Positions 9,095 to 17,890 of a stretch of DNA of 64,000 nt are shown here, piece by piece. Each line of letters begins with the position of its first letter. The first letter of the stretch is position 1. The notes beneath the pieces were generated by a model. The model saw only the letters and a program-made list of their open reading frames with translations. It did not search any database and had not been told where the DNA came from. Made by a program: the position numbers and the translations under genes. The stretch comes from JBPYCR01 sp051846935 (lineage in GTDB: Bacteria; Bacillota; Bacilli; Bacillales; Amphibacillaceae). The DNA lies in assembly GCF_051846935.1 (NCBI RefSeq), contig NZ_JBPYCS010000005.1, forward strand, positions 1 through 64,000. Direction: 5' to 3'.

Positions 9095-10087
9095 ATGAAA
9101 AAAAAATACGGTTTTATTGCCTTTATTGCTTGCAGTTTACTTATATTTTTAACAGCATGCAATGGGAATCGTACAACAACAATTCAGCTTGCTGAAGTTA
9201 CCCGTTCCTTATTTTATGCGCCGCAATATGTTGCATTGGAAAATGGCTATTTTGAAGAGGAAGGGTTAAATGTAGAATTGAAAACCACTTGGGGCGGAGA
9301 TAAAACGATGACAGCTTTGCTTTCCGACAGTGCTGATATCGCTCTTGTCGGAGCAGAAACATCAATGTATGTATATGCACAAGATGCTTCTGATTACGCT
9401 GTAAGCTTCGCGCAACTTACTCAAACAGATGGTACATTTCTCGTTGCTAAGCAACCAAATGATGACTTCGTTTGGGAGGATTTACGCGACAGTACTTTTT
9501 TAGGACAACGAAAAGGTGGTATGCCGCAAATGGTTGGAGAGTTTGTATTAAAAAAACATGCGATCGATCCTCATTCAGATCTTAACTTGATTCAAAATAT
9601 TGATTTTGCCAACATTCCAGGTGCATTTGTTTCAGGTGAAGCAGAATATGTTCAATTATTTGAACCGACCGCTAGCGTTTTTGAAAAGGAAGGTAAAGGT
9701 CATATCGTTGCTTCCTTCGGAGAAGAATCAGGCCATGTACCTTATACCGTTTATATGGCTAAGCATAACTTTATCAATGAAAATCAAGAGGTCATTAACA
9801 AGTTTACAAAAGCAATCTATAAGGCACAGCAATGGGTTAATGAAAATAAATCTAAAGATATAGCAACATTAATCCAAACTTACTTTGAAGACACAGACCT
9901 TGATGTGTTAACAGCTTCGATCGATCGCTATAAAAGCCAAGGTTCCTTTGCTACAGACCCAATTCTCGGAGAAGATGAGTGGAATAACTTACAGCAAATT
10001 ATGGAAGAAGCGGGGGAGCTGCCAAATAATGCGCCTTATGAAGAACTTGTAAATACAACAATAGCCGAGGAAATAATTTCAAATTAA
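9095..10087 (+). CDS. ytlA: ABC transporter substrate-binding lipoprotein (YtlA-like)
   Basis: A 330-aa solute-binding protein of the NitT/TauT (SsuA/ThiY-like) class. A lipoprotein signal peptide with lipobox LTAC ends at about residue 21. The mature part has the typical RSLFYAPQYVALENGYFEEEGL segment, so it should be tethered outside the membrane. The start at 9095 follows GGAGG; an in-frame TTG 39 bp earlier lacks a site. With ytlC and ytlD it forms an operon placed after pckA, as in B. subtilis, though ytlB is missing. The substrate is unknown; candidates are sulfonates, pyrimidine thiamin precursors or similar small molecules. Confidence 0.88.
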   Translation: MKKKYGFIAFIACSLLIFLTACNGNRTTTIQLAEVTRSLFYAPQYVALENGYFEEEGLNVELKTTWGGDKTMTALLSDSADIALVGAETSMYVYAQDASDYAVSFAQLTQTDGTFLVAKQPNDDFVWEDLRDSTFLGQRKGGMPQMVGEFVLKKHAIDPHSDLNLIQNIDFANIPGAFVSGEAEYVQLFEPTASVFEKEGKGHIVASFGEESGHVPYTVYMAKHNFINENQEVINKFTKAIYKAQQWVNENKSKDIATLIQTYFEDTDLDVLTASIDRYKSQGSFATDPILGEDEWNNLQQIMEEAGELPNNAPYEELVNTTIAEEIISN

Positions 10088-10099
10088 GGAGGGATTCGA

Positions 10100-10897
10100 T
10101 TGGCATACCTGACCTTGGATAAAGTCTCTCACCATTATTTTTCAAAAAATAACGATACGAAAGCGTTGCATGCATTATCGTTTTCAGTAGAACAAGGCGA
10201 ATTCATCTCAATACTAGGTCCGAGCGGGTGCGGTAAATCAACGATTCTATCCATCATTGCCGGTCTAATTAAACAGACGGAAGGAAATGTTTTATTAAAC
10301 AATGAAAAGATAACTGATTCTAGTTTAGCGATCGGCTATATGTTGCAGCAGGATTATTTATTTCCTTGGAAAACAATCCTTAATAATGTGTTATTAGGTC
10401 CTAAAATTGGAAAAATGAACAATAGTAAATTACGGGATGAAGCAATTGAACTATTAAAAGAAGTTGGGTTAGCCGAAGTAATCAATGATTATCCCAGCTC
10501 TTTATCTGGAGGTATGCGCCAACGAGCAGCATTGGTTCGTACATTAATTACGAATCCGGAAGTTTTGTTACTTGACGAACCTTTTTCAGCACTCGATTAT
10601 TTAACGAAACTAAGGTTAGAGAATCTTGTTTCTAAATTATTAAAAACATATAAAAAAACCGCAATCCTAGTAACCCATGACATCGGTGAAGCCATATCTA
10701 TGAGCGATCGAATTTTCCTAATGAAGGCCAATCCCGGTTCAATTGCAAAATCATTTGAAGTACCTATTGAATTAAGAAATGAAAAGCCTTTTTACGTGCG
10801 GCGCCATCCAAAGTACCAATTTCTATTTGACAAAGTATGGAATGAATTAAATAAGTCTGAGTCAACGTCAGCTAGGGCGAAGGGGATGTCTGAATAA
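10100..10897 (+). CDS. ytlC: ABC transporter ATP-binding protein (YtlC-like)
   Basis: A 265-aa ATPase of the NitT/TauT import family. Walker A is GPSGCGKST (about residues 41-49), the signature is LSGGMRQR, Walker B is LLLDEPFSALD and the H-loop is THD. The Q-loop MLQQDYLFPW is typical of the SsuB/TauB group. It starts with TTG 12 bp after the ytlA stop, preceded by AAGGAGGG. Products of ytlC and ytlD should form the inner-membrane importer fed by YtlA. Confidence 0.9.
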   Translation: MAYLTLDKVSHHYFSKNNDTKALHALSFSVEQGEFISILGPSGCGKSTILSIIAGLIKQTEGNVLLNNEKITDSSLAIGYMLQQDYLFPWKTILNNVLLGPKIGKMNNSKLRDEAIELLKEVGLAEVINDYPSSLSGGMRQRAALVRTLITNPEVLLLDEPFSALDYLTKLRLENLVSKLLKTYKKTAILVTHDIGEAISMSDRIFLMKANPGSIAKSFEVPIELRNEKPFYVRRHPKYQFLFDKVWNELNKSESTSARAKGMSE

Positions 10898-10898
10898 C

Positions 10899-11705
10899 AT
10901 GAATGATAAAAGCGAAACGTATCATTATGAACAATTTCAAAAAAACGTAAAACGAGAAAAACGAATTGTTCTCTTTTGGCAGCTCCTACTATTTATTAGC
11001 TTTATTAGTTTATGGGAAATTGCAAGCAGGTTTTATATAATTGACCCGTTGCTTTTTAGTTCACCTACGAGAATATTTCGTCTACTTAACGATAAGTTTT
11101 CGGACGGAACAATCATCGCTCATTTGCAAGTCACTTTGTTTGAAACGATACTCGGCTTTATAATCGGTACACTTGCCGGAATCATTATCGCGTCCGTCCT
11201 TTGGTCGTCTCTCCGGTTTTCTAAAATAATGGATCCGTATTTAGTCGTAATGAATGCAATGCCGAAAGTTGCCTTAGGTCCAATCATTATCGTTGCGTTT
11301 GGTCCTAACTATTTATCCATTATTACGATGGGTGCTATTGTATCGGTAATTATAACAACATTAGTTGTCTATTCAGCATTCAAAGAGGTGGATCCAAACT
11401 ATGAAAAAGTATTAAAAAGCTTTGGTGCTACACGATGGCAATGCTTTAAAGAGGCAGTCTTTCCTGCAACACTTCCGACAATGATTTCAACATTAAAAGT
11501 AAACGTAGGTTTAGCTTGGGTAGGGGTAATTGTTGGTGAGTTTCTTGTTTCCAGTGAAGGACTTGGCTATTTAATAATTTATGGCTTCCAAGTATTCGAT
11601 TTTACATTAGTTATGTCAAGCTTACTCTTAATTGCAATCTTTGCAGCAATTATGTATAAAGTCGTTGAGAAATTAGAGAGGGTTTTGATAAAACATACCG
11701 TCTAA
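10899..11705 (+). CDS. ytlD: ABC transporter permease (YtlD-like)
   Basis: A 268-aa binding-protein-dependent permease with about six transmembrane segments. The first is LFWQLLLFISFISLWEIA. The cytoplasmic coupling EAA loop is visible as GATRWQCFKEAVFPATLPTM near residue 178. It begins 1 bp after the ytlC stop, so the two are translationally coupled. This is the last gene of the ytl operon. Confidence 0.9.
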   Translation: MNDKSETYHYEQFQKNVKREKRIVLFWQLLLFISFISLWEIASRFYIIDPLLFSSPTRIFRLLNDKFSDGTIIAHLQVTLFETILGFIIGTLAGIIIASVLWSSLRFSKIMDPYLVVMNAMPKVALGPIIIVAFGPNYLSIITMGAIVSVIITTLVVYSAFKEVDPNYEKVLKSFGATRWQCFKEAVFPATLPTMISTLKVNVGLAWVGVIVGEFLVSSEGLGYLIIYGFQVFDFTLVMSSLLLIAIFAAIMYKVVEKLERVLIKHTV

Positions 11706-11709
11706 AGCA

Positions 11710-11755
11710 GAATAAACAGAGGATATCGCTAAATGCAAGATGCCTCTGTTTATTC
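11710..11755. terminator. hairpin after ytlD
   Basis: A 13-bp perfect stem (GAATAAACAGAGG, 11710-11722, with 11743-11755) begins 5 bp after the ytlD stop. No T-run follows, so termination efficiency is uncertain. Confidence 0.5.
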
Positions 11756-11860
11756 CTAACAGTATATAGTTGTTCATCCGCTGTTTACGTTTATAAATCT
11801 ATAATCTAATGCGAAGGGATTAATAAAAAATGCACTCATTTTATTAGTACGAAGAGCGAA

Positions 11861-12343
11861 CTACAGAGTAAATTCATTCCATTGCTCTTTAATTCGTTGT
11901 AAGCAATACGCAAGAACATCGTCCTTCATCATAAAGCTAAATAAAGAATGGTGCTTTATATTAGTTGGAAGATGTTGTAAAAAAACCGGGCCATTCGTTT
12001 CATAATATGTTTCTTGCTCCGTTAAATGGGGGACATCGGCGAAGTAAACATTTTTTATCACATCTCCGTTTTTACCAGCTACATAATATTGCCCTATATA
12101 ATTTATTTGTTTTACGACTCCGCCTGTTTCTTCCATTACCTCTCGAACCGCAGCTTGCTCTGCCGTTTCACCAGCTTCGACCTTTCCACCTGGAAATTCA
12201 ATGCCACGATCTTTATGCTCCGTTAGAAGCCATTGCCCATTACTTTTACAAATAACCCAAACATGCTTTGGATTTTTTGAAAAAGGATGATCTTCAAACG
12301 ATAAATTCACTTTATTATTATAATAATCTTTAAATGTATACAT
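11861..12343 (-). CDS. ytkD: Nudix nucleoside triphosphatase (YtkD)
   Basis: A 160-aa Nudix hydrolase closely matching B. subtilis YtkD in its N-terminal MYxFKDYY and in length. YtkD is an 8-oxo-dGTPase/RNA pyrophosphohydrolase-type enzyme. The Nudix box GGKVEAGETAEQAAVREVMEETG is complete, with the REVMEE catalytic glutamates. I set the start at the ATG matching the B. subtilis N-terminus; a GTG 36 bp upstream is also possible. It follows the ytl operon convergently, as in B. subtilis. Confidence 0.9.
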   Translation of the reverse strand: MYTFKDYYNNKVNLSFEDHPFSKNPKHVWVICKSNGQWLLTEHKDRGIEFPGGKVEAGETAEQAAVREVMEETGGVVKQINYIGQYYVAGKNGDVIKNVYFADVPHLTEQETYYETNGPVFLQHLPTNIKHHSLFSFMMKDDVLAYCLQRIKEQWNEFTL

Positions 12344-12450
12344 ATTATCAACTGCCTTTATTCGGTACACTTTACTCACTATACCTTAAAAATAGCAAAT
12401 GTAAACGGCACTACGAAATAAACGAGGATAAGCTATTTGGCTTATCCCGT

Positions 12451-12768
12451 TTACATAGATGCATCACCTAGAACGCCTGTCTCGGCAATATATTCTTTCG
12501 TTTTTTCATCACCAAGCTCATAGAGCATTTGAAAAACTTGGGTAACCTGACCGTCGTACGCTTCATTTGCTTTATCATTATGATAGTGCATAAACGGAAC
12601 ATGCGCACGCCAATACGCATTAAAATCCGCATGATACATCGCGTCAAGCTTACTACGTAATTGTTCAATTTCATCTTCTGTAGCGTAAATAGTAAAATCA
12701 TCGTTATTATGGTAGCGACTACGTGATATTTCTCGAGAAGCTAAGCTTACATAATATTTTTCTTTCAT
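12451..12768 (-). CDS. uncharacterised small acidic protein
   Basis: A 105-aa soluble protein with no signal peptide or membrane segment. It is acidic and unusually rich in His and Tyr, for example RYHNNDDF near residue 18 and FMHYHNDKANEAYDG near residue 59. The ATG follows AGGAGGTG. It lies between ytkD and menE on the same strand. I recognise no domain. The His/Tyr-rich middle could bind a metal, but nothing in the sequence proves it. Confidence 0.7.
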   Translation of the reverse strand: MKEKYYVSLASREISRSRYHNNDDFTIYATEDEIEQLRSKLDAMYHADFNAYWRAHVPFMHYHNDKANEAYDGQVTQVFQMLYELGDEKTKEYIAETGVLGDASM

Positions 12769-12834
12769 ACCGCACCTCCTACTAATAATGTGTCTCATTT
12801 TTTAGGAAGCATGTATGAAAGATATCGGATTCGT

Positions 12835-14277
12835 TTAAAGCAAACGATGCAGCTCTGTTCGCACAAGTTTGTTCGAAGCGTTTCGTGGTAATTGTTCAAT
12901 AAAATGAATCTCTTTCGGGCATTTGTATTTAGCTAAATGTTTTTTTGCAAAGGACGATATTTTCTCTGCCGAAATAGTGTTATTTGAAGCGACAATAAAA
13001 GCTACGGGGACTTCTCCCCAAACTTCATTCGCTTTCCCAATAACTGCCGCTTCCTTGACGCCACTTACACGTGTCAATATTTGCTCAATCTCTGAAGGGT
13101 ATATATTTTCACCACCAGATATAATTAAATCTTTTCTACGATCTACAACATATAAATAGCCCTCTTCATCCAAATACCCCATATCTCCAGTAGCTAACCA
13201 GCCAGCTTTAAATAAGTTTTTATTCGCTAATTGTCGGTTGTAGTAGCCATTTGTAACCATTGGGCCTTTCACAAAAATCTCCCCAACCGAATCCTCCCCC
13301 GGTTCACTGATTTTTATATCTGCACTTAACAATGGCTTTCCAGAAGATCCTAGTTTCGTTAAAGCGTCCGAAGGGTTCAGTGCGGCAATTTGGGCAGTTG
13401 TTTCCGTCATACCGTACGATTGAAAAACAGGTATATTCTTCGCTTGCGCACGTTCGAGCAAAACCTTAGGTGCTGGTCCCCCTCCAAGTAACATACAGCG
13501 AAACGTGTTCGGATAATGGTCGTCTCCTAATTCTTCCATTAACTTTTGCAGCATAACCGTTACAACCGACATGATCGTAACGTTTCTTTTCATAATTGCC
13601 TCATGTACAACTTTTTCATCAAACTTTTCTACTAAGTAAACAGCCGTTCCATAGATGACACTACGGATAAATATTGATAGTCCACCAATATGAAACATCG
13701 GTAGTACGACTAGCCATTTATCGTGATGGGACATGCCCAAATTTAAGGAGGAATTAACCGCACTCCACCAATAATTCCCATAAGTATGAATGACTGCCTT
13801 TGGTCTTCCAGTTGTTCCGGACGTATACATCATCGTAAAAGGCTGCTCTAAGTTTAGTTCTGTTTTTAACATTACATTTTTTTCTTCTGTGGTATAAATG
13901 TCTTGAAACGTTTTTGTCTGAACACGATTCGCATACTTTCGATCTGCCTCTTCCGATATAATCAATAAATGAAGGGCAGCATCCTTTATTTGATAATTTA
14001 ATTCTGCTTCCGCTAAACGTGTATTCAGTAAAACCGCGACAGCTTGTAAGTAACTTAGCGCATATACAGCAATTATAATATCTGTACGATTTGCAGCTAG
14101 TATCCCTACATGTGTATCTTTCTTTACGTTTAGTTGTGCAAGTTTTCGAGCGACTAATTCGCTTTTCTCTTTTAATTCTAAGAAAGTAATAGGTTCTCTA
14201 TTCGCTTGTTCAATGGCAATTTTATTTGGTACTAATGCAGCTTGTTTATCTAGCCAATGTGGAATTGCTTGACTCAT
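12835..14277 (-). CDS. menE: 2-succinylbenzoate-CoA ligase
   Basis: A 480-aa acyl-CoA synthetase of the ANL superfamily that activates o-succinylbenzoate for MenB in menaquinone synthesis. The AMP-binding P-loop MMYTSGTTGRPKA is near residue 150. The adenylation core GDMGYLDEEGYLYVVDRRKDL and the hinge/A8 region SGGENIYPSEIE follow. The start MSQAIPHW is preceded by AAAAGGAG. It is the last men gene on this strand and is separated from menB by a terminator-like hairpin, so it may be partly independent. Confidence 0.94.
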   Translation of the reverse strand: MSQAIPHWLDKQAALVPNKIAIEQANREPITFLELKEKSELVARKLAQLNVKKDTHVGILAANRTDIIIAVYALSYLQAVAVLLNTRLAEAELNYQIKDAALHLLIISEEADRKYANRVQTKTFQDIYTTEEKNVMLKTELNLEQPFTMMYTSGTTGRPKAVIHTYGNYWWSAVNSSLNLGMSHHDKWLVVLPMFHIGGLSIFIRSVIYGTAVYLVEKFDEKVVHEAIMKRNVTIMSVVTVMLQKLMEELGDDHYPNTFRCMLLGGGPAPKVLLERAQAKNIPVFQSYGMTETTAQIAALNPSDALTKLGSSGKPLLSADIKISEPGEDSVGEIFVKGPMVTNGYYNRQLANKNLFKAGWLATGDMGYLDEEGYLYVVDRRKDLIISGGENIYPSEIEQILTRVSGVKEAAVIGKANEVWGEVPVAFIVASNNTISAEKISSFAKKHLAKYKCPKEIHFIEQLPRNASNKLVRTELHRLL

Positions 14278-14326
14278 AATTAAAACTCCTTTTACGACTA
14301 GCTGTGTAAAACTAAGTATGTACAAT

Positions 14327-14365
14327 AAAAAAGAGGGAAATCCACATTCGAATTTTACCCTCTTT
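14327..14365 (-). terminator. terminator-like hairpin between menB and menE
   Basis: On the minus strand AAAGAGGG (14358-14365) pairs with CCCTCTTT (14330-14337) and is followed by a T-rich run. It lies about 120 bp after menB and 50 bp before menE, so it should reduce read-through from menFDHB into menE. Confidence 0.7.
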
Positions 14366-14485
14366 CTATTTTCAAATAATCGTGCTAATAAAACGTGAAA
14401 GCCGCTCCTTGTCCATATAAAGCGATTTTCAAATGAACAAAATAGGCTGCTTACTTAGTGTAATTTGAATAAACTCATTTTACGA

Positions 14486-15304
14486 TTAAGGAAATCTAGG
14501 GAACTGGTCAAAATCTGGCTTGCGCTTTTCCTTGAATGCGTCCCTTCCTTCTTTCGCTTCATCTGTTGTGTAATAAAGCAATGTGGCATCCCCACCCATT
14601 TGCTGTAGCCCGGCTAATCCGTCTGTCGCTGCATTGAATGACGCCTTGAGCATACGTAACGCTGTCGGAGACTTCTCTAATATTTCTTCACACCACTGAA
14701 TTGTTTCCTCTTCAAGCTTTTCTAGTGGCACAACTGTATTCACAAGCCCCATTTCATACGCTTGCTCCGCGTTATACTGACGACATAAGTACCAAATTTC
14801 ACGAGCTCGTTTTTGTCCAACCATCTCAGCTAGCAAGCCTGCACCATAGCCAGCGTCAAAGCTACCTACTTTAGGGCCTGTTTGACCAAAAATGGCATTA
14901 TCCGCTGCAATCGTTAAATCACAAACGACATGAAGAACGTGGCCACCACCAATAGCATAGCCTGCTACCATTGCAATAACTGGTTTTGGAATTGTACGAA
15001 TAAGTCGTTGTAAATCTAATACGTTTAAACGTGGAATCTGGTCTGTTCCAACATAGCCACCGTGACCTCTAACAGATTGGTCACCTCCAGAACAGAATGC
15101 CTTTTCTCCAGCTCCAGTTAATATAATAACTCCGACAGATGAGTCGTCCCGCGCATCCGCAAATGCATCGATCATTTCATTGACTGTAAGAGGAGTAAAC
15201 GCATTCCGCTTCTCTGGTCGATCGATCGTAATTTTGGCAATTCCGTTATATTTTTCATAAACTATTTCATTGTAATCTCTTACCTTATCCCATGCTACTG
15301 TCAT
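14486..15304 (-). CDS. menB: 1,4-dihydroxy-2-naphthoyl-CoA synthase
   Basis: A 272-aa crotonase-fold enzyme that cyclises o-succinylbenzoyl-CoA to DHNA-CoA. RPEKRNAFTP near residue 30, GAGEKAFCSGGDQ near residue 65 and AGYAIGGGHVLHVVCDL near residue 113 match MenB, including the oxyanion-hole glycines and the GGDQ specific to MenB. AAGGAGG precedes the ATG. The gene follows menH by 26 bp in the menFDHB run. Confidence 0.96.
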   Translation of the reverse strand: MTVAWDKVRDYNEIVYEKYNGIAKITIDRPEKRNAFTPLTVNEMIDAFADARDDSSVGVIILTGAGEKAFCSGGDQSVRGHGGYVGTDQIPRLNVLDLQRLIRTIPKPVIAMVAGYAIGGGHVLHVVCDLTIAADNAIFGQTGPKVGSFDAGYGAGLLAEMVGQKRAREIWYLCRQYNAEQAYEMGLVNTVVPLEKLEEETIQWCEEILEKSPTALRMLKASFNAATDGLAGLQQMGGDATLLYYTTDEAKEGRDAFKEKRKPDFDQFPRFP

Positions 15305-15330
15305 TTCAATTTCCTCCTTGATTAATTAAA

Positions 15331-16146
15331 TTATCTTTGTTTTAGAAATGATACTACTAGTTTACCAAAAACGGCTGGTTGTTCCACGTGAACAGCATGT
15401 CCGGCATCTTCAACTTCCGAATAGCTTGCGTATGGTAAATATAGCAGCATTCGTTTATTAATATTAATAAATTTTTCATCTTTACTTCCAGTAATTAAAA
15501 GCGTTTTTACATGGCAAGTTTGTAACGCCTCCCACCATGAGGGTTGAACACCAGTCCCCATAAATTGTAACGACTGCACTAAACCTGTTTCCGTCTGTGA
15601 AAGTCTTTCTTTCCGAACCTCTTTTTGTATTTCTTTTGGTAATGCTTTTTGACTGGCAAACATAGGAATACTTTCCCAGTAGTCAACAAATGAAGCGAGC
15701 CCTTTTTTTTCTATTTTTTCGGCAAGCTTTGTATCCTGACTGCGCCGCTTTTGCCTATCAGCCTCTTTCTCCAATCCTGGTGAGGCACTTTCAAGTACTA
15801 AAGATGCTACGTAATCTGGATAAAGCAGTGCAAAGCTTAACGCCGCTCTCCCCCCCATTGAATATCCAATTAAGTGCACTTTTTCCAGCTTTAAATATGC
15901 TAGAAATTGCTTAATATCTGAACTAAATCTATCCATCGTTCGTGGGGAGTGAATAACTGTTTCTCCATGGCCAGGCATATCAAGCGTAATACACATGTAT
16001 TGATTTTCCCACTGTTTAATTACGTTTTTCCACGTTAAGCGACTGCCGGTAAACCCATGCATTAAGAGAAGTGGTGGGCCCTTCCCCCTTATTTCATAGG
16101 CATATGTAGCACCGTCGGTTGAAAATAAAGAACGTCTATGATTCAT
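15331..16146 (-). CDS. menH: SHCHC synthase-type alpha/beta hydrolase (MenH)
   Basis: A 271-aa alpha/beta hydrolase with nucleophile elbow GYSMGG near residue 97, oxyanion-side LLMHGFTGS, acid TGSKDE and catalytic His in EDAGHAVHVEQP. In the men pathway MenH releases pyruvate from the MenD product SEPHCHC. The start MNHRRSLF overlaps the last 11 bp of menD and has AAAAGGAA upstream, implying translational coupling. Confidence 0.92.
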   Translation of the reverse strand: MNHRRSLFSTDGATYAYEIRGKGPPLLLMHGFTGSRLTWKNVIKQWENQYMCITLDMPGHGETVIHSPRTMDRFSSDIKQFLAYLKLEKVHLIGYSMGGRAALSFALLYPDYVASLVLESASPGLEKEADRQKRRSQDTKLAEKIEKKGLASFVDYWESIPMFASQKALPKEIQKEVRKERLSQTETGLVQSLQFMGTGVQPSWWEALQTCHVKTLLITGSKDEKFININKRMLLYLPYASYSEVEDAGHAVHVEQPAVFGKLVVSFLKQR

Positions 16147-17890
16147 TTTTAAACAATTCCTTTTCAATCCTACTCCACTTGTCGCGATGCCATTGGACGT
16201 TCGCATTTCGATCGGTTTTCACTTCAATAACGGATAAACCAGATTGTGCATAGCTTAATGCAAGCAGCCGTTTTAGCTTTTCAGGTGTGTCAGCCACACT
16301 ATATTTTCCGTCATACATATTAATCGCTTGCTCAAAGTCAATATGAAGTGGTGTGCCGAATAGTTTCTCAAAATTTCTTTCGTGCTTCGCTTGTGGTAAG
16401 AAAGAAAAGATTCCGCCACCATTATTATTTAAAAGAAGAATTGTAAGATTTAAATCATATTGTTTTGCTGTTAATAATCCATTTAAATCATGGTAAAAAG
16501 ACAAATCACCTATAATAAGGGTTGCTGCCTTTGTTGCAGAGGCTGCTGTACCGAGTGCGCTGGAAACTACCCCATCAATTCCACTCGCTCCCCGGTTCGC
16601 ATGGATGGAAATGTTTTTCTCCGTTGCCATAAAAAACGTATCCACATCCCGAATGGCCATGCTGTTCCCTACAAACAAACAGCTATGCATAGGAATCGCC
16701 TCAAATAAACACTTGACTGCTTCCCCTTCCGTTAGTTCACCTTGATCATCCATTTGATTCATTAAATGTTTTTTAGCTGACTGATTAAGTTGCTGCCATT
16801 CAGCCAACCATTCTCTATTTAAATTGTCTGTTGCACTAGAGTGATTGCGTAAATCATCACATAATGTAACTGGATCACTGTATATGAATTGCGTGGCATT
16901 TCCAGCTGGGTCACGTGATCCGGAATGTACTTCTACTACGAACTGCTGCACATTTTGCATTTCTTTTACGTAAAATAAATAGTTCTTCGAAATAGGCATC
17001 GCACCAAATCGGATGATATAGTCGGGCTTTAACCGATTTCGAATTGCTGGATAACGTAAAATAGCATCAAAACCTTCAATAATTTGTTCTTTTGAATGGC
17101 TTCCTGCACGTAGCTGGGATAAAGGATCTGCTAATACAGGTATATTCCATGCCGCAGCTAATTTCACGATGGCGCTTGCAAGTTGCTGATCAACTTGTGG
17201 CCCACAAACGATAACTCCTTTTTTGTATCCATTAATGCTTGCTGCAAGTTTTTCTAGATCGGTCACACTAAGCTTCTTTTCCCCCGACATCATCGCATGA
17301 TATGGTCGTCTTTCATTTCTCTTACCCCAAAAATCAGTTACATTGAAATCTGGAACGAGAGGCTCACGAAATGGAAAATTCAAATGCACTGGACCTTTAT
17401 TTCCAGAACAAGCTTCATAAATAACCCGAGAAGCCTTACTACGTACATAGCTTAATGATTGCTCCGAAGCTTCTGGCAGTGCCATGTCATGAAACCATTT
17501 TATATAGTCCCCGTACATATTTATTTGATTAATTGTTTGGGATGCTCCACTATCACGTAATTCGTGCGGACGATCCGCTGTAAGTACAATTATCGGTATA
17601 CGACTGTAATAAGCTTCTACAACAGCCGGATAATAATTAGCAGCAGCTGTGCCCGACGTACAAAGTAGTGCTACCGGCTTCATTGATTCCTTTGCAATAC
17701 CTAAAGCAAAAAAAGCGGCCGAACGTTCATCAATAATTACCCAGTCTTTTATTTGCTCATGCTCGGCAAACATCATCGCAAGTGGTGTAGAACGAGAACC
17801 AGGCGATATTACTACATTACGAAGACCACTTTGGGCAAGCTCATCCACAAAATTGCCGGTATATTTTGTAAGTATTTCTGTATAATCCAT
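16136..17890 (-). CDS. menD: SEPHCHC synthase (MenD)
   Basis: A 584-aa thiamin-diphosphate enzyme joining isochorismate and 2-oxoglutarate, the committed step of menaquinone synthesis. The N-terminal VISPGSRSTPLAMMFAEH matches MenD. The C-terminal IIGDLSFYHDLNGLL is the ThDP/Mg-binding motif (GD...N). Length is as expected for the family. The ATG overlaps the menF stop by one base. Confidence 0.96.
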   Translation of the reverse strand: MDYTEILTKYTGNFVDELAQSGLRNVVISPGSRSTPLAMMFAEHEQIKDWVIIDERSAAFFALGIAKESMKPVALLCTSGTAAANYYPAVVEAYYSRIPIIVLTADRPHELRDSGASQTINQINMYGDYIKWFHDMALPEASEQSLSYVRSKASRVIYEACSGNKGPVHLNFPFREPLVPDFNVTDFWGKRNERRPYHAMMSGEKKLSVTDLEKLAASINGYKKGVIVCGPQVDQQLASAIVKLAAAWNIPVLADPLSQLRAGSHSKEQIIEGFDAILRYPAIRNRLKPDYIIRFGAMPISKNYLFYVKEMQNVQQFVVEVHSGSRDPAGNATQFIYSDPVTLCDDLRNHSSATDNLNREWLAEWQQLNQSAKKHLMNQMDDQGELTEGEAVKCLFEAIPMHSCLFVGNSMAIRDVDTFFMATEKNISIHANRGASGIDGVVSSALGTAASATKAATLIIGDLSFYHDLNGLLTAKQYDLNLTILLLNNNGGGIFSFLPQAKHERNFEKLFGTPLHIDFEQAINMYDGKYSVADTPEKLKRLLALSYAQSGLSVIEVKTDRNANVQWHRDKWSRIEKELFKNES

